64,000 nt of DNA from the NCBI GenBank assembly GCA_025024175.1, contig QCXZ01000041.1:23989786-24053785 (forward strand). The letters run 5' to 3'. A program made the position numbers and the translations under genes. Of this stretch, positions 9,034 through 17,800 are shown in pieces. The number at the start of each line of letters is the position of its first letter. Position 1 is the stretch's first letter. This DNA comes from Rhyzopertha dominica (taxonomy: Eukaryota; Arthropoda; Insecta; Coleoptera; Bostrichidae). Under the pieces are notes generated by a model. It saw only the letters and a program-made list of their open reading frames with translations, was not told the DNA's origin and ran no database searches.

Positions 9034-9712
9034 ATTTTTTTAATTCTAGTCTTATCGTAACTAATTCTTGACCAAAATCGATAGATTCACCGTCTTGATT
9101 GGTAAGTTTCAACGCAATATTGTCTACACAGCGTGTTGTGATTGGTAAATATAGGATATTTTGTGGTTCCTTTATTATTCTTTCCCCCGGTTCCACATCT
9201 AATGCGAATTCAAATAATGTGTGAACGGCTGCACCATTGCAATATGCTCCGGAAGTAATATTGCACTCTACACGAATGCTAGTGGCTGGCGAGATACGTA
9301 CATCCAAGTCGGATTCGTGATTTTCATTAGCATTTAGTATCCGTGGAGAGTAACCTAGCATGCGACCTATAGAATCCGAAGGCCGAAAATCTATCGTATA
9401 AGTGCTATACAGTAAACACTTCAGTGTATTAATATTAGGAGTCAGTGAAAATGAATTGCTTCCTAGAGACAACTGTTTATTTATATATTCGTTAAGTGCA
9501 GTTATTTCATAGGCACCGTCAGGTATTGTTAGTACATTTTCAGATCCGTAATATATTTTATTGTTACCCTCGCATATATTACGTAATGCATTGCAACTAT
9601 AAAATGCAACTAGCCCAATACTATATTGACACGTTGGATTCAGCTCAATTGGTGGAAAATATGAAGCGCTAAGACAGTTTCCAGCACCTGTAAGCGTAAA
9701 CGTAACGGACAT
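9023..9712 (-). CDS. Minor capsid (penton) protein, single jelly-roll
   Basis: 229 aa, matching the Polinton penton/minor capsid family. The N-terminus reads SVTFTLTGAGNCLSASYFPP. It is followed by YSIGLVAFYSCNALRNI, a NKIYYG strand and a DGAYEITALNEYI helix, a pattern shared by arthropod Polinton penton proteins. It then has mostly strand-forming sequence with SIGRMLGYSPR and ends in LELKKYGN. It should occupy the five-fold vertices next to the major capsid protein. The start at 9712 lies 27 bases after the protease stop, and the end overlaps the next small frame. No membrane segment. Confidence 0.85.
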   Translation of the reverse strand: MSVTFTLTGAGNCLSASYFPPIELNPTCQYSIGLVAFYSCNALRNICEGNNKIYYGSENVLTIPDGAYEITALNEYINKQLSLGSNSFSLTPNINTLKCLLYSTYTIDFRPSDSIGRMLGYSPRILNANENHESDLDVRISPATSIRVECNITSGAYCNGAAVHTLFEFALDVEPGERIIKEPQNILYLPITTRCVDNIALKLTNQDGESIDFGQELVTIRLELKKYGN

Positions 9713-9739
9713 GACTGATACATTTCCACGCTTACGGTG

Positions 9740-10093
9740 CTATTTATATAAAAACTTTAAACACAAATGCCCACAGTTATAAGTGCCATAATTTTGGTAT
9801 CTGTCATAGTTGTAAGAGATTTTGCTGTTACATCCGAAATATTCTTGAAGTTCTAACGGTGGTCGCAGATCACCAAAGCTATCAAAATATTCAACTTGAT
9901 TGCCCTTTTTCCTGTATGCCACCCAATGGGTACCTGGACCATTGCAGTCATCTAAATTGACTATACCGCTTTCCCATTTATACGGAGCTGTGGGCAACTG
10001 ATTCCGCATAAATACACCTCTAAAATTGGATATTCCTTTTGAAAAGTTGATGATATCAATTTCTGTTAGGGGTCGCTGTGGTAACAGCTTCAT
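9740..10093 (-). CDS. PRO: Adenain-like cysteine protease (maturation protease)
   Basis: A compact 117-aa C5/C48-type protease. Visible catalytic residues in family order are H56 (GTHWVAY), D71 (EYFDSFG), Q100 as the likely oxyanion glutamine (RYQNYG) and C107 (YNCGH). Such proteases cleave capsid precursors during particle maturation in Polintons and adenoviruses. The length is near the minimum for the fold; I see no sign of a missing part, since all four active-site elements are present. The ATG (10093) lies two bases after the stop of the PLA2 gene and the next gene follows at 27 bases, so expression must be from a shared transcript or by reinitiation. Confidence 0.88.
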   Translation of the reverse strand: MKLLPQRPLTEIDIINFSKGISNFRGVFMRNQLPTAPYKWESGIVNLDDCNGPGTHWVAYRKKGNQVEYFDSFGDLRPPLELQEYFGCNSKISYNYDRYQNYGTYNCGHLCLKFLYK

Positions 10094-10095
10094 AA

Positions 10096-10911
10096 TTAGT
10101 TTTTTGACGGTTGAATGTAAAGCCCTAAACCTGTTTTATGAGGTCCTAAGTACAATCCTTTTCCTTTTTGGCCTAATGCTATACATTCCATTGCTTTGTT
10201 GTGCCGTTTAGCTTCAATCATTTGCTCATTTGCAGCCTTCGAGTCTTTCACAGCTCTTGCGATTTGGCTAGCTCCACCAGCTAAAGCTCCAAGAGCTGTC
10301 AACCCTCCAAAGATGGCAGGAAGCAACGGCAGGAAACCTCCTGATTTAGGTATTGGTATAACTCTCGGCGTTGATATGGTTCTCTTACCCCCAGCTGCTT
10401 TTACAATATTTCGGGCACAGGCTAGAGCTATTTTAGCTGAATCTTCTACTGACAATGGGCCTAGCCTCTTTAACTGCTTCGTAGTCTCTTTAACGATCGA
10501 TCCGAATGTCTTTTTCCCAACCTTCTTTAGACCTCTCCCTATTTTAGCTTTTGTTGTTTTCTTTAGACCCATTCCCAATTTTCTCTTAACTTTCATGGCA
10601 TTGGTGACAAGCCATGCAGCAGTTTTTTCACCCATGCTGGAGTCGTTAGCCTGTACTCTCCGCCAAGCTTCCTGTTCTAACACAGCGTCTGCTTCGTGTC
10701 TCTTTGCTATGTCTCTATGAATCGAGTATGCTATATCGTGGGTCTTACAGGCTGCATCTAAAGGATTGATGCCTTGGTCACCACGTCTCAGACGATCGTG
10801 TAATTTGGTACCTGCACCACAATACTGATAATAAGGCGTAATATGGCACTCGAACGGTAATTTATTTATAACGTCGTTGAGAATGCCGTTTCCTCGATGG
10901 TTGGTACACAT
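10096..10911 (-). CDS. PLA2-domain minor virion protein
   Basis: From the ATG at 10911 the protein is 271 aa. Residues 20-60 carry a phospholipase A2-like core: calcium loop Y30-C-G-A-G-T35, then D52-x-x-C-K-T-H58-D59, the catalytic His-Asp pair, as in parvovirus VP1 unique regions. A strongly basic middle (KK/RK clusters) follows. Then comes a glycine-rich hydrophobic segment (~185-215, FLPLLPAIFGGL) and a GLGLYIQPS tail, together resembling a membrane-active internal virion protein. The role is probably endosome escape or genome association. An upstream in-frame ATG at 10989 would add 26 residues, but it overlaps the divergent ATPase start and lies upstream of the TATA box, so I prefer 10911. 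First gene of the minus-strand block. Confidence 0.85.
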   Translation of the reverse strand: MCTNHRGNGILNDVINKLPFECHITPYYQYCGAGTKLHDRLRRGDQGINPLDAACKTHDIAYSIHRDIAKRHEADAVLEQEAWRRVQANDSSMGEKTAAWLVTNAMKVKRKLGMGLKKTTKAKIGRGLKKVGKKTFGSIVKETTKQLKRLGPLSVEDSAKIALACARNIVKAAGGKRTISTPRVIPIPKSGGFLPLLPAIFGGLTALGALAGGASQIARAVKDSKAANEQMIEAKRHNKAMECIALGQKGKGLYLGPHKTGLGLYIQPSKN

Positions 10912-10972
10912 TTGAGAAGTAAATCGCTTTTCCACTCTATATATAGCCGCAGGACGATAGAAAAGCGTCAGA
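10912..10972. promoter_or_regulatory. Bidirectional promoter centred on a palindromic TATA
   Basis: CTATATATAG at 10937-10946 is its own reverse complement. On the plus strand, a TCAGA initiator (A at 10970) lies 32 bases from the TATA start, only 6 bases before the ATPase ATG at 10976. On the minus strand, a TCTCAAA initiator (A at 10913) lies 32 bases from the TATA start, two bases before the ATG at 10911. One box could thus drive both gene blocks with nearly leaderless mRNAs. Confidence 0.55.
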
Positions 10973-10975
10973 AGC

Positions 10976-11659
10976 ATGAGAGTTGTCAAACAGAAGCAAA
11001 CTATTCCAGTGGAGAACTGGGATATAATTGCATCTAATCCCCATAAAGCTCACAGTCCGTTATTACCAAGCTCAATCAGAGCTGTAATATGCGGTCCTTC
11101 GAATTGTGGTAAAACGAATGCAATGTTGAGTCTTCTTATAAATCCATATGGATTAAAATTTGAAAATATTTATATATATTCTAAGTCTCTCCACCAACCT
11201 AAATATCAAATACTGGCAGAAATTCTCAAACCTATAAATGAGCTCGGATATTACACTTTTGACACTCATGAGGAGGTAATTGACCCTTCTAACGCAAAGC
11301 CAAATTCAATTTTTGTATTTGATGACGTCATATGTGAAAAGCAGGAGCGCGTTCGAGATTATTTTAGCAGAGGGAGGCACAATGCGGTTGACTGCTTTTA
11401 TCTTTCACAAACATATACTCGTATACCGAAACACCTTATTCGTGACAATGTTAATTTCTTGATCCTGTTTAAGCAGGATGATCTCAATTTGAAACATGTT
11501 TATGATGACCATGTCACAACTGACATGACATATCAGAAATTTAAAACAATATGTAAGGAGTGTTGGAAAGACAAATATGGCTTCTTAACAATAGACAAAG
11601 ACAACTCTGGTGTAGGCCGATACCGTAAGGGATTTGATACATTCATTCATTTATTGTAA
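10976..11659 (+). CDS. ATP: FtsK/HerA-type genome-packaging ATPase
   Basis: 227 aa, the usual size for Polinton and poxvirus A32-type packaging ATPases. Walker A is GPSNCGKT at residues 40-47. Walker B is FVFDDV with D116/D117. A downstream SRGRHNAVDCFYLSQTYTRIPK stretch (given here only as the sensor-like region ~140-160) has the glutamine expected after the fourth strand. It would pump the linear element DNA into preformed capsids. It reads away from the virion block and shares its promoter. The start at 10976 gives a leader of about six bases if the initiator at 10970 is used. No polyadenylation signal is evident before the minisatellite that follows. Confidence 0.92.
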   Translation: MRVVKQKQTIPVENWDIIASNPHKAHSPLLPSSIRAVICGPSNCGKTNAMLSLLINPYGLKFENIYIYSKSLHQPKYQILAEILKPINELGYYTFDTHEEVIDPSNAKPNSIFVFDDVICEKQERVRDYFSRGRHNAVDCFYLSQTYTRIPKHLIRDNVNFLILFKQDDLNLKHVYDDHVTTDMTYQKFKTICKECWKDKYGFLTIDKDNSGVGRYRKGFDTFIHLL

Positions 11660-12195
11660 TTAGCTCTGAACTGCTTTTCAACTGCTCTCAAACCGCCCCT
11701 GAACCGTTCCCGAACCGCTCCTGAACCGCTCACGAACCGCTCAGAACCGCTCCTGAACCGCTTACGAACCGCTCTGAACCGCTCCTGAACCGCTTACGAA
11801 CCGCTCTGAACCGCTCCTGAACCGCTCTGAACCGCACCTGAACCGCTCCTGAACCGCTCTGAACCGCTCACAAACCGCTCCTGAACCGCTCACGAACCGC
11901 TCAGAACCGCTCCTGAACCGCTCTGAACCGCTCCTGAACCGCTCTGAACCGCTCCTGAACCGCTCCTGAACCGCTCCTGAACCGCTCCGAACCGCTCACA
12001 AACCGCTCTGAACCGCTCCTGAACCGCTCTGAACCGCTCCTGAACCGCTCCTGAACCGCTCCTGAACCGCTCCGAACCGCTCACAAACCGCTCTGAACCG
12101 CTCCTGAACCGCTCACGAACCGCTCTGAACCGCTCCTGAACCGCTCACGAACCGCTCTGAACCGCTCACGAACCGTTCCCGTTCTGTACCGTTAC
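11660..12195. repeat. GAACCGCTC minisatellite, 10-11 bp units
   Basis: Several dozen near-perfect copies of GAACCGCTCCT, GAACCGCTCAC and GAACCGCTCT follow one another without interruption from just after the ATPase stop to ~12195, decaying at the right edge (GTACCGTTACTGAATCGG). The units mix 10 and 11 bases, about one helical turn. The sequence is far more GC-rich than the rest of the element. It has no convincing gene; one strand is open by chance with a repetitive translation. Confidence 0.95.
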
Positions 12196-12238
12196 TGAAT
12201 CGGTCTGAAGCGCGCTCGAAGGCTTCTACTTTTAGCGA

Positions 12239-12272
12239 TATAAATATAATTACATACTACCGTTATTAACAG
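12239..12272 (+). promoter_or_regulatory. TATA box for the DUF8207-fibre-integrase block
   Basis: TATAAATA at 12239-12246 lies ~32 bases before a CAGA initiator-like site (A at 12271). The ATG at 12289 is then only ~18 bases into the mRNA. The minisatellite lies directly upstream, where an enhancer would sit. Confidence 0.5.
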
Positions 12273-12288
12273 ACTGTTTGGTACAATC

Positions 12289-13287
12289 ATGGATAGCGAA
12301 TCACTAAAGAAAGCTCTCATTAAAGCAACTCAGTCAGTTAGGAATAAGTATCGCGCTTTACGTAAAGATAGATACAATGAAGAAATCAAGTTAGAGAAAA
12401 CGTATAAGCCGATCGTAGAGCCAATTAAAGAATTTGCTAATAAAATTATTAAGACTGAACCTGTAAAAGTTGAGCAATGCGTTCCTAAAGAAGAACCTGC
12501 AGTTACGCAAATATCACCGTATAGAAAGAAACTGACTTCTACACCGAGAACGCCCATCTTTCTTAACGTAGAGGAAATAGCCAGTGCAGAGCCAGAAAAT
12601 GACGGAAGTGTACAAAATGAAAGCGTAACACAGTTGAGAGATGCTTTGGCAAATGCCCCTGAGGAAGTGGAGGAGTTTTTATCCCATTACGATCCGTTAC
12701 CTAGAAGATATTTAGAATTAATGATACGAGGCACACAGGATGTAATTGACACTCAGTATGGTGTTCACTATGATGTAGATACATCCACTTGGCGGATTGG
12801 AAGCACTGAATTACAGTTGGATGGCGCAGATTTGTTATTAGGTGGGCGCGAGTATAAGGGAACTCCTGGCCTTTATGAGTTAATATTTAAAAAATGTCCA
12901 CGTAATTACACTGATCAAGATAAACAAATGTATGGTGAAATCCTAGATTTCACAAATTCATATAGAAAGAATTGCAATCCCAAGGGACAGATTATAGGTA
13001 ACAAGGGTTATAAATATCTCAATATAATAAAACCGTTATTATGGGAACGTACTCAGTCAAGAAAACGGATTCATAGCGTTGGATCGAATCCTACGGGTCG
13101 TAAAGGTTATGGAATTTCCAAACAAATTACAAACAAACCTATTGAATACATTTACTGGAATACACCTCATGAACTGGTGGAGCGCTTACGATTGCTTTAT
13201 GCATCAAAAATAGCTGGCAACACTGGTAATGATAACGAAATTGTTTCCATTATAGAAGAACTCAGAGAAGAAGGTATAATTGAGTAA
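12289..13287 (+). CDS. DUF8207-like Polinton structural or accessory protein
   Basis: 332 aa. Residues 1-90 are basic and coiled, starting with K/R-rich helices and a PKEEPAVTQISPY linker. The central and C-terminal part has the features I associate with the arthropod DUF8207 family: a YGVHYD strand, IGSTELQLDGADLLLGG, the GTPGLYELIFKK signature, a YTDQDK turn and a GNKGYKYLNIIKPLL segment. It ends with NTPHELVERLRLL and an IVSIIEELREEG helix. The function of this family is not established. Its constant presence in insect Polintons suggests a virion or assembly role. It is first of three plus-strand genes; the next ATG follows after 29 bases. Confidence 0.75.
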   Translation: MDSESLKKALIKATQSVRNKYRALRKDRYNEEIKLEKTYKPIVEPIKEFANKIIKTEPVKVEQCVPKEEPAVTQISPYRKKLTSTPRTPIFLNVEEIASAEPENDGSVQNESVTQLRDALANAPEEVEEFLSHYDPLPRRYLELMIRGTQDVIDTQYGVHYDVDTSTWRIGSTELQLDGADLLLGGREYKGTPGLYELIFKKCPRNYTDQDKQMYGEILDFTNSYRKNCNPKGQIIGNKGYKYLNIIKPLLWERTQSRKRIHSVGSNPTGRKGYGISKQITNKPIEYIYWNTPHELVERLRLLYASKIAGNTGNDNEIVSIIEELREEGIIE

Positions 13288-13316
13288 CACCATATCTAGT
13301 TAATTTCAAATCAAAC

Positions 13317-13781
13317 ATGCCTGTCAACAAGTTCGGACGCAGTTCTCCCAATCGCAAAGTAGTAAGAGGGCCTCCAGGTGTAGGATTTTCTTTAACAACA
13401 GGAGGCGACTTTGATATCGGAAATAAGAGATTATGCCATGTAGCTGATGCAATTGATGATGACGATGTCGTCAACAAAAGATATCTCCATATGTTCCAAC
13501 TAAAAGTATTACCAAAGATTGTGAGAGATGTGTACAGTGAATCCGTTTCTGATTTAAATAATCGCACAATGCAAAGCATTAAAGTTGCGATAAACAACCT
13601 TCGTCAGGATATAGAATCTAAATTGTTTATGATTGAGAGAAAAATGGAAGACATACAAGGAAGTCCCCAAGTTTCCTTACAGCCGGAAGGTATGGCAACA
13701 CCCTACACTTCAACAAATGAAATAAAAAAAGAATACGAAAACGGGCAATTTACTAGAGAGGGAGAAAGCAATGCGTCATGA
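13317..13781 (+). CDS. Fibre-like coiled-coil protein
   Basis: 154 aa. The N-terminal ~45 residues contain GPPGVGFSLTTGGDFDIGN, then LCHVADAIDDDDVVNKRYL. This DIGNKRL...DVVNKRY pattern is widespread in trimeric tail-fibre stalks of phages and large DNA viruses. Residues ~55-115 are a heptad-like amphipathic helix (LNNRTMQSIKVAINNL, then IESKLFMIERKM), fitting a trimeric coiled coil. The C-terminus is polar and acidic. A vertex spike or fibre is a fair inference. The stop codon overlaps the integrase start (ATGA at 13778-13781), and the gene lies 29 bases after the DUF8207-like gene. Confidence 0.65.
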   Translation: MPVNKFGRSSPNRKVVRGPPGVGFSLTTGGDFDIGNKRLCHVADAIDDDDVVNKRYLHMFQLKVLPKIVRDVYSESVSDLNNRTMQSIKVAINNLRQDIESKLFMIERKMEDIQGSPQVSLQPEGMATPYTSTNEIKKEYENGQFTREGESNAS

Positions 13782-14692
13782 TTGGAGTCAAAGAGCAAGT
13801 TGTTCTTGAGCTACATAAACCAGCTCGTCGCAATTTCAAGCGGCGACATACCCTGATTAAAGGCTTTGATGACCTTTGGCAAGCTGATTTAATGGAACTA
13901 CTACCTTATGCTAAAATAAATAAAGGATATAAATATGTTTTGGTAGTTATTGACTGTTATTCAAAATTTGTGTGGACCCGTCCTCTAAAAACCAAAACTG
14001 GAATCGAAACATCTAAAGCAGTTGAGGATATATTCAAACAGGGTCGCGTTCCAAAAAACTTGCAGACAGATAGAGGCAAAGAATTCTATAACGTACACTG
14101 GAGCAAAATCATGAACGCTTACAGAGTTAATCACTACTCAACATATAGTGTAAAAAAGGCAGCAATAGCTGAACGCGTAATACGAACCCTGAAAACATTA
14201 CTGTACCGCGCATTTAGTCTGCGAGGTAAGCATTTGTGGATGGATATTCTCAATGAAGTAACGAATACTTACAATAACCGCATTCACTCCACTACTAAAA
14301 TGAAACCGTCAGATGTGAGACCTGAAACCAACTTAGGGTGTTTTAGTCACCACAAGATCATGGATAAGCAAAAATATAAAGAAGGAGATGTAGTCCGTAT
14401 CTCTAAATATAAATCACAATTTGCTAAAGGCTATACACCTAATTGGAGTAGCGAATTGTTTAAGATTTATAAAGTGCAGCTAACCAACCCAACTACTTAC
14501 CTTTTAAAAGACATGAGCGGACAACCAATCCTTGGAGCATTTTACACACAGGAACTACAAAATGCTAAGTATTCGGACGTCTATTTAGTGGAAAAAGTTT
14601 TGAAAAGAAACAAGCGCAATTTGTATGTGAAGTGGTTAGGTTTAGACAATTCGCACAACAGCTGGATAAACAAACACAATGTTTTTAGTTAG
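13778..14692 (+). CDS. INT: Retroviral-type integrase with C-terminal chromodomain
   Basis: 304 aa. The RVE core shows D37 (WQADLMEL), D98 (QTDRGKEF) and E132 (IAERVIRTLK), a normal D-x60-D-x33-E triad, so the enzyme looks catalytically intact. It is followed by the GDVVRISKYKSQFAKGY SH3-like segment. At residues ~268-303 is a chromodomain (YLVEKVLKRNK, LYVKWLGL, SWI-x-KHNVF), expected to read histone methylation and steer insertion. No N-terminal HHCC zinc finger is visible: only ~30 residues precede the core, which is short. The gene overlaps the fibre gene by four bases. Poly(A) signals follow at 14712-14717 and 14733-14738. Confidence 0.93.
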   Translation: MIGVKEQVVLELHKPARRNFKRRHTLIKGFDDLWQADLMELLPYAKINKGYKYVLVVIDCYSKFVWTRPLKTKTGIETSKAVEDIFKQGRVPKNLQTDRGKEFYNVHWSKIMNAYRVNHYSTYSVKKAAIAERVIRTLKTLLYRAFSLRGKHLWMDILNEVTNTYNNRIHSTTKMKPSDVRPETNLGCFSHHKIMDKQKYKEGDVVRISKYKSQFAKGYTPNWSSELFKIYKVQLTNPTTYLLKDMSGQPILGAFYTQELQNAKYSDVYLVEKVLKRNKRNLYVKWLGLDNSHNSWINKHNVFS

Positions 14693-14815
14693 TTAGTATA
14701 TATTGTAGATAAATAAATACATGATAAAATACAATAAAATTGATACATTACAGCTACTGTATTAACTATATTATATAAATAAATAACAAGTAATTATTTA
14801 CACAGGGCCATTTTT
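14693..14815. terminator. Shared 3' region between convergent INT and PolB
   Basis: Two plus-strand AATAAA signals (14712-14717 and 14733-14738) serve the integrase block. PolB converges from the right with only 123 bases between the stops. No clear minus-strand AATAAA was found here. Confidence 0.55.
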
Positions 14816-17800
14816 TTAACATTCCCTATTACGTTCACGTTCCAAAAAATCTAATAATCGATGTAGTTCAATGTCATTTTGAATATGTAAATTTATGTCT
14901 TTATGACCCCAAGCTAAAGTTTCAATACTGCCAGGAAGTATATACCTCTTATCGTCATCTGGTGAAAGGGCCACTTTATACTTTATTTCTGTGTACACAT
15001 CATGTAGGTACGACCGAAATACATGCATACTTCGCAGTACTCGCGTACTATTTTCAATGCAACATTTGTAGTGCTCTGGTTGGATTTTTTCTCGTATTAC
15101 ATTATGTTTTACTCCTTTGGCCTTTTTAGTTACGTCTTTCTCTGTTATAACACAATAGCATTTAGCTCCTGTACCGTAAAACTCATAAATTATTTGACCA
15201 GCATACTCATCCTTCATTTTTCCAAGTACCGAGGGGGTTTTGGGAATGTTAAATTTATTATCTATTGCATAATTGGATGTATCAAATTTGGTTATATTAT
15301 TTTTTATGTCTTTGTAGAAGTCGTCCGTATAAAGCTCTAAAATGAACGAATCTGTATCAGTATATAGCAATTCAACATTATCACCATACTGTTTTTTAAG
15401 AAAACCGTAGTAGAAATCGTACATTATAGTTTTGGATATATCCAAAACGCAGAAGCCCACGTAAATAGGTTTATCGTAAACAATTTCTGTACGATTCATT
15501 AAAACGCCAACAAAATTTTCAGTGAACACAGTGCATGCTTTAAAATTTGGTCTCGCAATCAACGCTTCGGCACCGAGAGCTCTCCCTATATTTCGCCAGT
15601 GGGTAACAAGCTTAAAATCTATTCTCTTTTCTACGTTTTCCATTGTTTTACCAAATACTGCATTATTCATTAATTTGTAAAAGCTTTTTTCGAACTCATT
15701 TTTAGCCCTATTTCGCAGCTGGGTGTTAAGATCAATGTAATTTTTCATGTATTGAGATTGTTTAAATGTTAATACTCGATGAACTTTAGTTATTTTCAAA
15801 CCTTCTCGTAAACATTGCTTTAAATTTCTATAATGTATAACATATCTTTCCTTGTTATATAAACTTAATATTAGTTTACGTACTTTACTCCCGGGTGGAA
15901 TTATTTGTTCTGGACAGAAAGGATATGAATTGTGCTTGTCATGTAATTCTTCCGGATACTTGATGTCTACTTCTAGGATATAGCCATAAGGTGAATCATC
16001 TGCTATAGAAATGATATCTAAATCTCTAATCTCATTTTCATCCAACCATCTGAAACCCGCATATGGCAAATATTGGGAGAGAGCGGCTCCGTACAAATTT
16101 GTGGCATCCAAGTATGCAATGTATGATGAGGGTAACTTTGGATCATAATCCGACATATATTTATTGTTGGCAATAGCTTTACGTTTACTACACTGACTGA
16201 TACCCCCTCTGATTCCTTTCTTAATAAAATGAACCATGTCTATGTCTGTCAACAATTCTAGATGAATCCCTGTATATTTAAGCATAGCCGACCAGGATAA
16301 AGCAGGTGCTGTCAAAAACATGCAGGGATCCAACTGGTACACTTCATGACAGATCTTTCTAAAATTTTCAAATACGTCGGTTAGGAGTAGAACATCGGAC
16401 TTTAAGTAAACATCAGAATATTCTCCTAACGTTTTACAACTGAATTCCTTCCAAACTTTCTGCGCCCTATCATATTCATCGGAAGTAATAGACGATTTAT
16501 TAAAATTATCTTCGAAGGCATTCAAAGGAGGCAAAACAGATTGTTCCAGTTTTTCTACGCAGTCGACGTAACCATACGGAAACACTCCTTTCTGTCTAAC
16601 GAGTTTAAATTTTGAGCTGTCTGGAAAATGTCTTGATATTTCATTGCATTGGTTATCGCTCAAAAAAGATCCCAATTTCTCCAAACTCATTGGCATAAAC
16701 CTAAAGCTATCAACGAACCTTATTGTTATGTAAACGTGCTCAGTACGGTTTTCTGAAGTTTGACGAGCATCCACTAAAAGTCGCTTGCTAAAGGAAACGT
16801 ATTTTTCTTTATTTTGTGCAATAACACCAAGGCTACAACCTTCATTTGCCAACTGTTTAATGAAGAGATGCGAATCATAACCAGAAAGATTATGAAAGAA
16901 TACCGGAATAAATTTTGGTAACTTGTAATTTAAATTGCAAATAGAATGAGCAGCTCCATTGAAGTCTCCTGTGCAATGATTGTGGTCCTTCACCTTGAGT
17001 TCGTTGTCTTTAAACTGTCTTTCACAAATGTAACAATGAGTTGCATTTGAAAAAAGCAGTTCTTGTTCTTTCGTTAGAGGTTTCATTGGTACCACATGTT
17101 TTAAATGATTTTGATATATATTTCTAACATCATCTTCTAAACGCTTAACAAAAATTTCAGCGCAATTAGGACCCCTATAAGTGACATACTTCGATAGTGA
17201 CTCATCATAAGAGCATTTTATGTAATAGCCAAAGCTGTAAGGTTCATGCCGATGAGTTCGTACACTAAAAGATTTTTCAACCGTTGTTTGTTCAGAATCA
17301 TTTCTTGAGTAATCATTAGTGTAAGGAAGACATGTGTCGTATGTTTTCAACAAGCATTCGAAGTCAGCATAGACCACAAAAGGATGAATCATTTTTTTCT
17401 CTGTTTCTTCAAATTTCAATACATTTTCCGGACAGTTATCCCCAAACTTATCTACTCTGATAGCAGTAGTTGGCAGCTTAGTACGTACGTGGGTACAATC
17501 AAACTGCATATGCATATGTAATTTTTCTATTTTTGAGAAGTACAGTAAACAACCGTCGCATAAAAATTTAGAATGTTGATTGTTATTAATCTGTTGACTG
17601 ACCAACCGCGATAAGTTTTTAATCCATAAGTAATGACTCACACGCCGGGTGTCATCATTAATCAATAACAAATTTACATGTACCTGCAATTTGCATGATG
17701 TGTAATATAGTGGTCCAATAACCTGATAAGTGGTAATACCATTATGAAATTTTTTATCTAAACCATATACATTAACTGAAATATTATTTAACTGTTCAAA

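Noticed and set aside
10196..10720. 174-aa plus-strand frame with proline-rich hydrophobic sequence
   Set aside because: It is the antisense shadow of the PLA2 gene, which has motif support.
11890..12084. 64-aa minus-strand frame of repeated SGAVQERFR units
   Set aside because: It is a translation of the GAACCGCTC minisatellite, open only because the repeat lacks stops in that frame.
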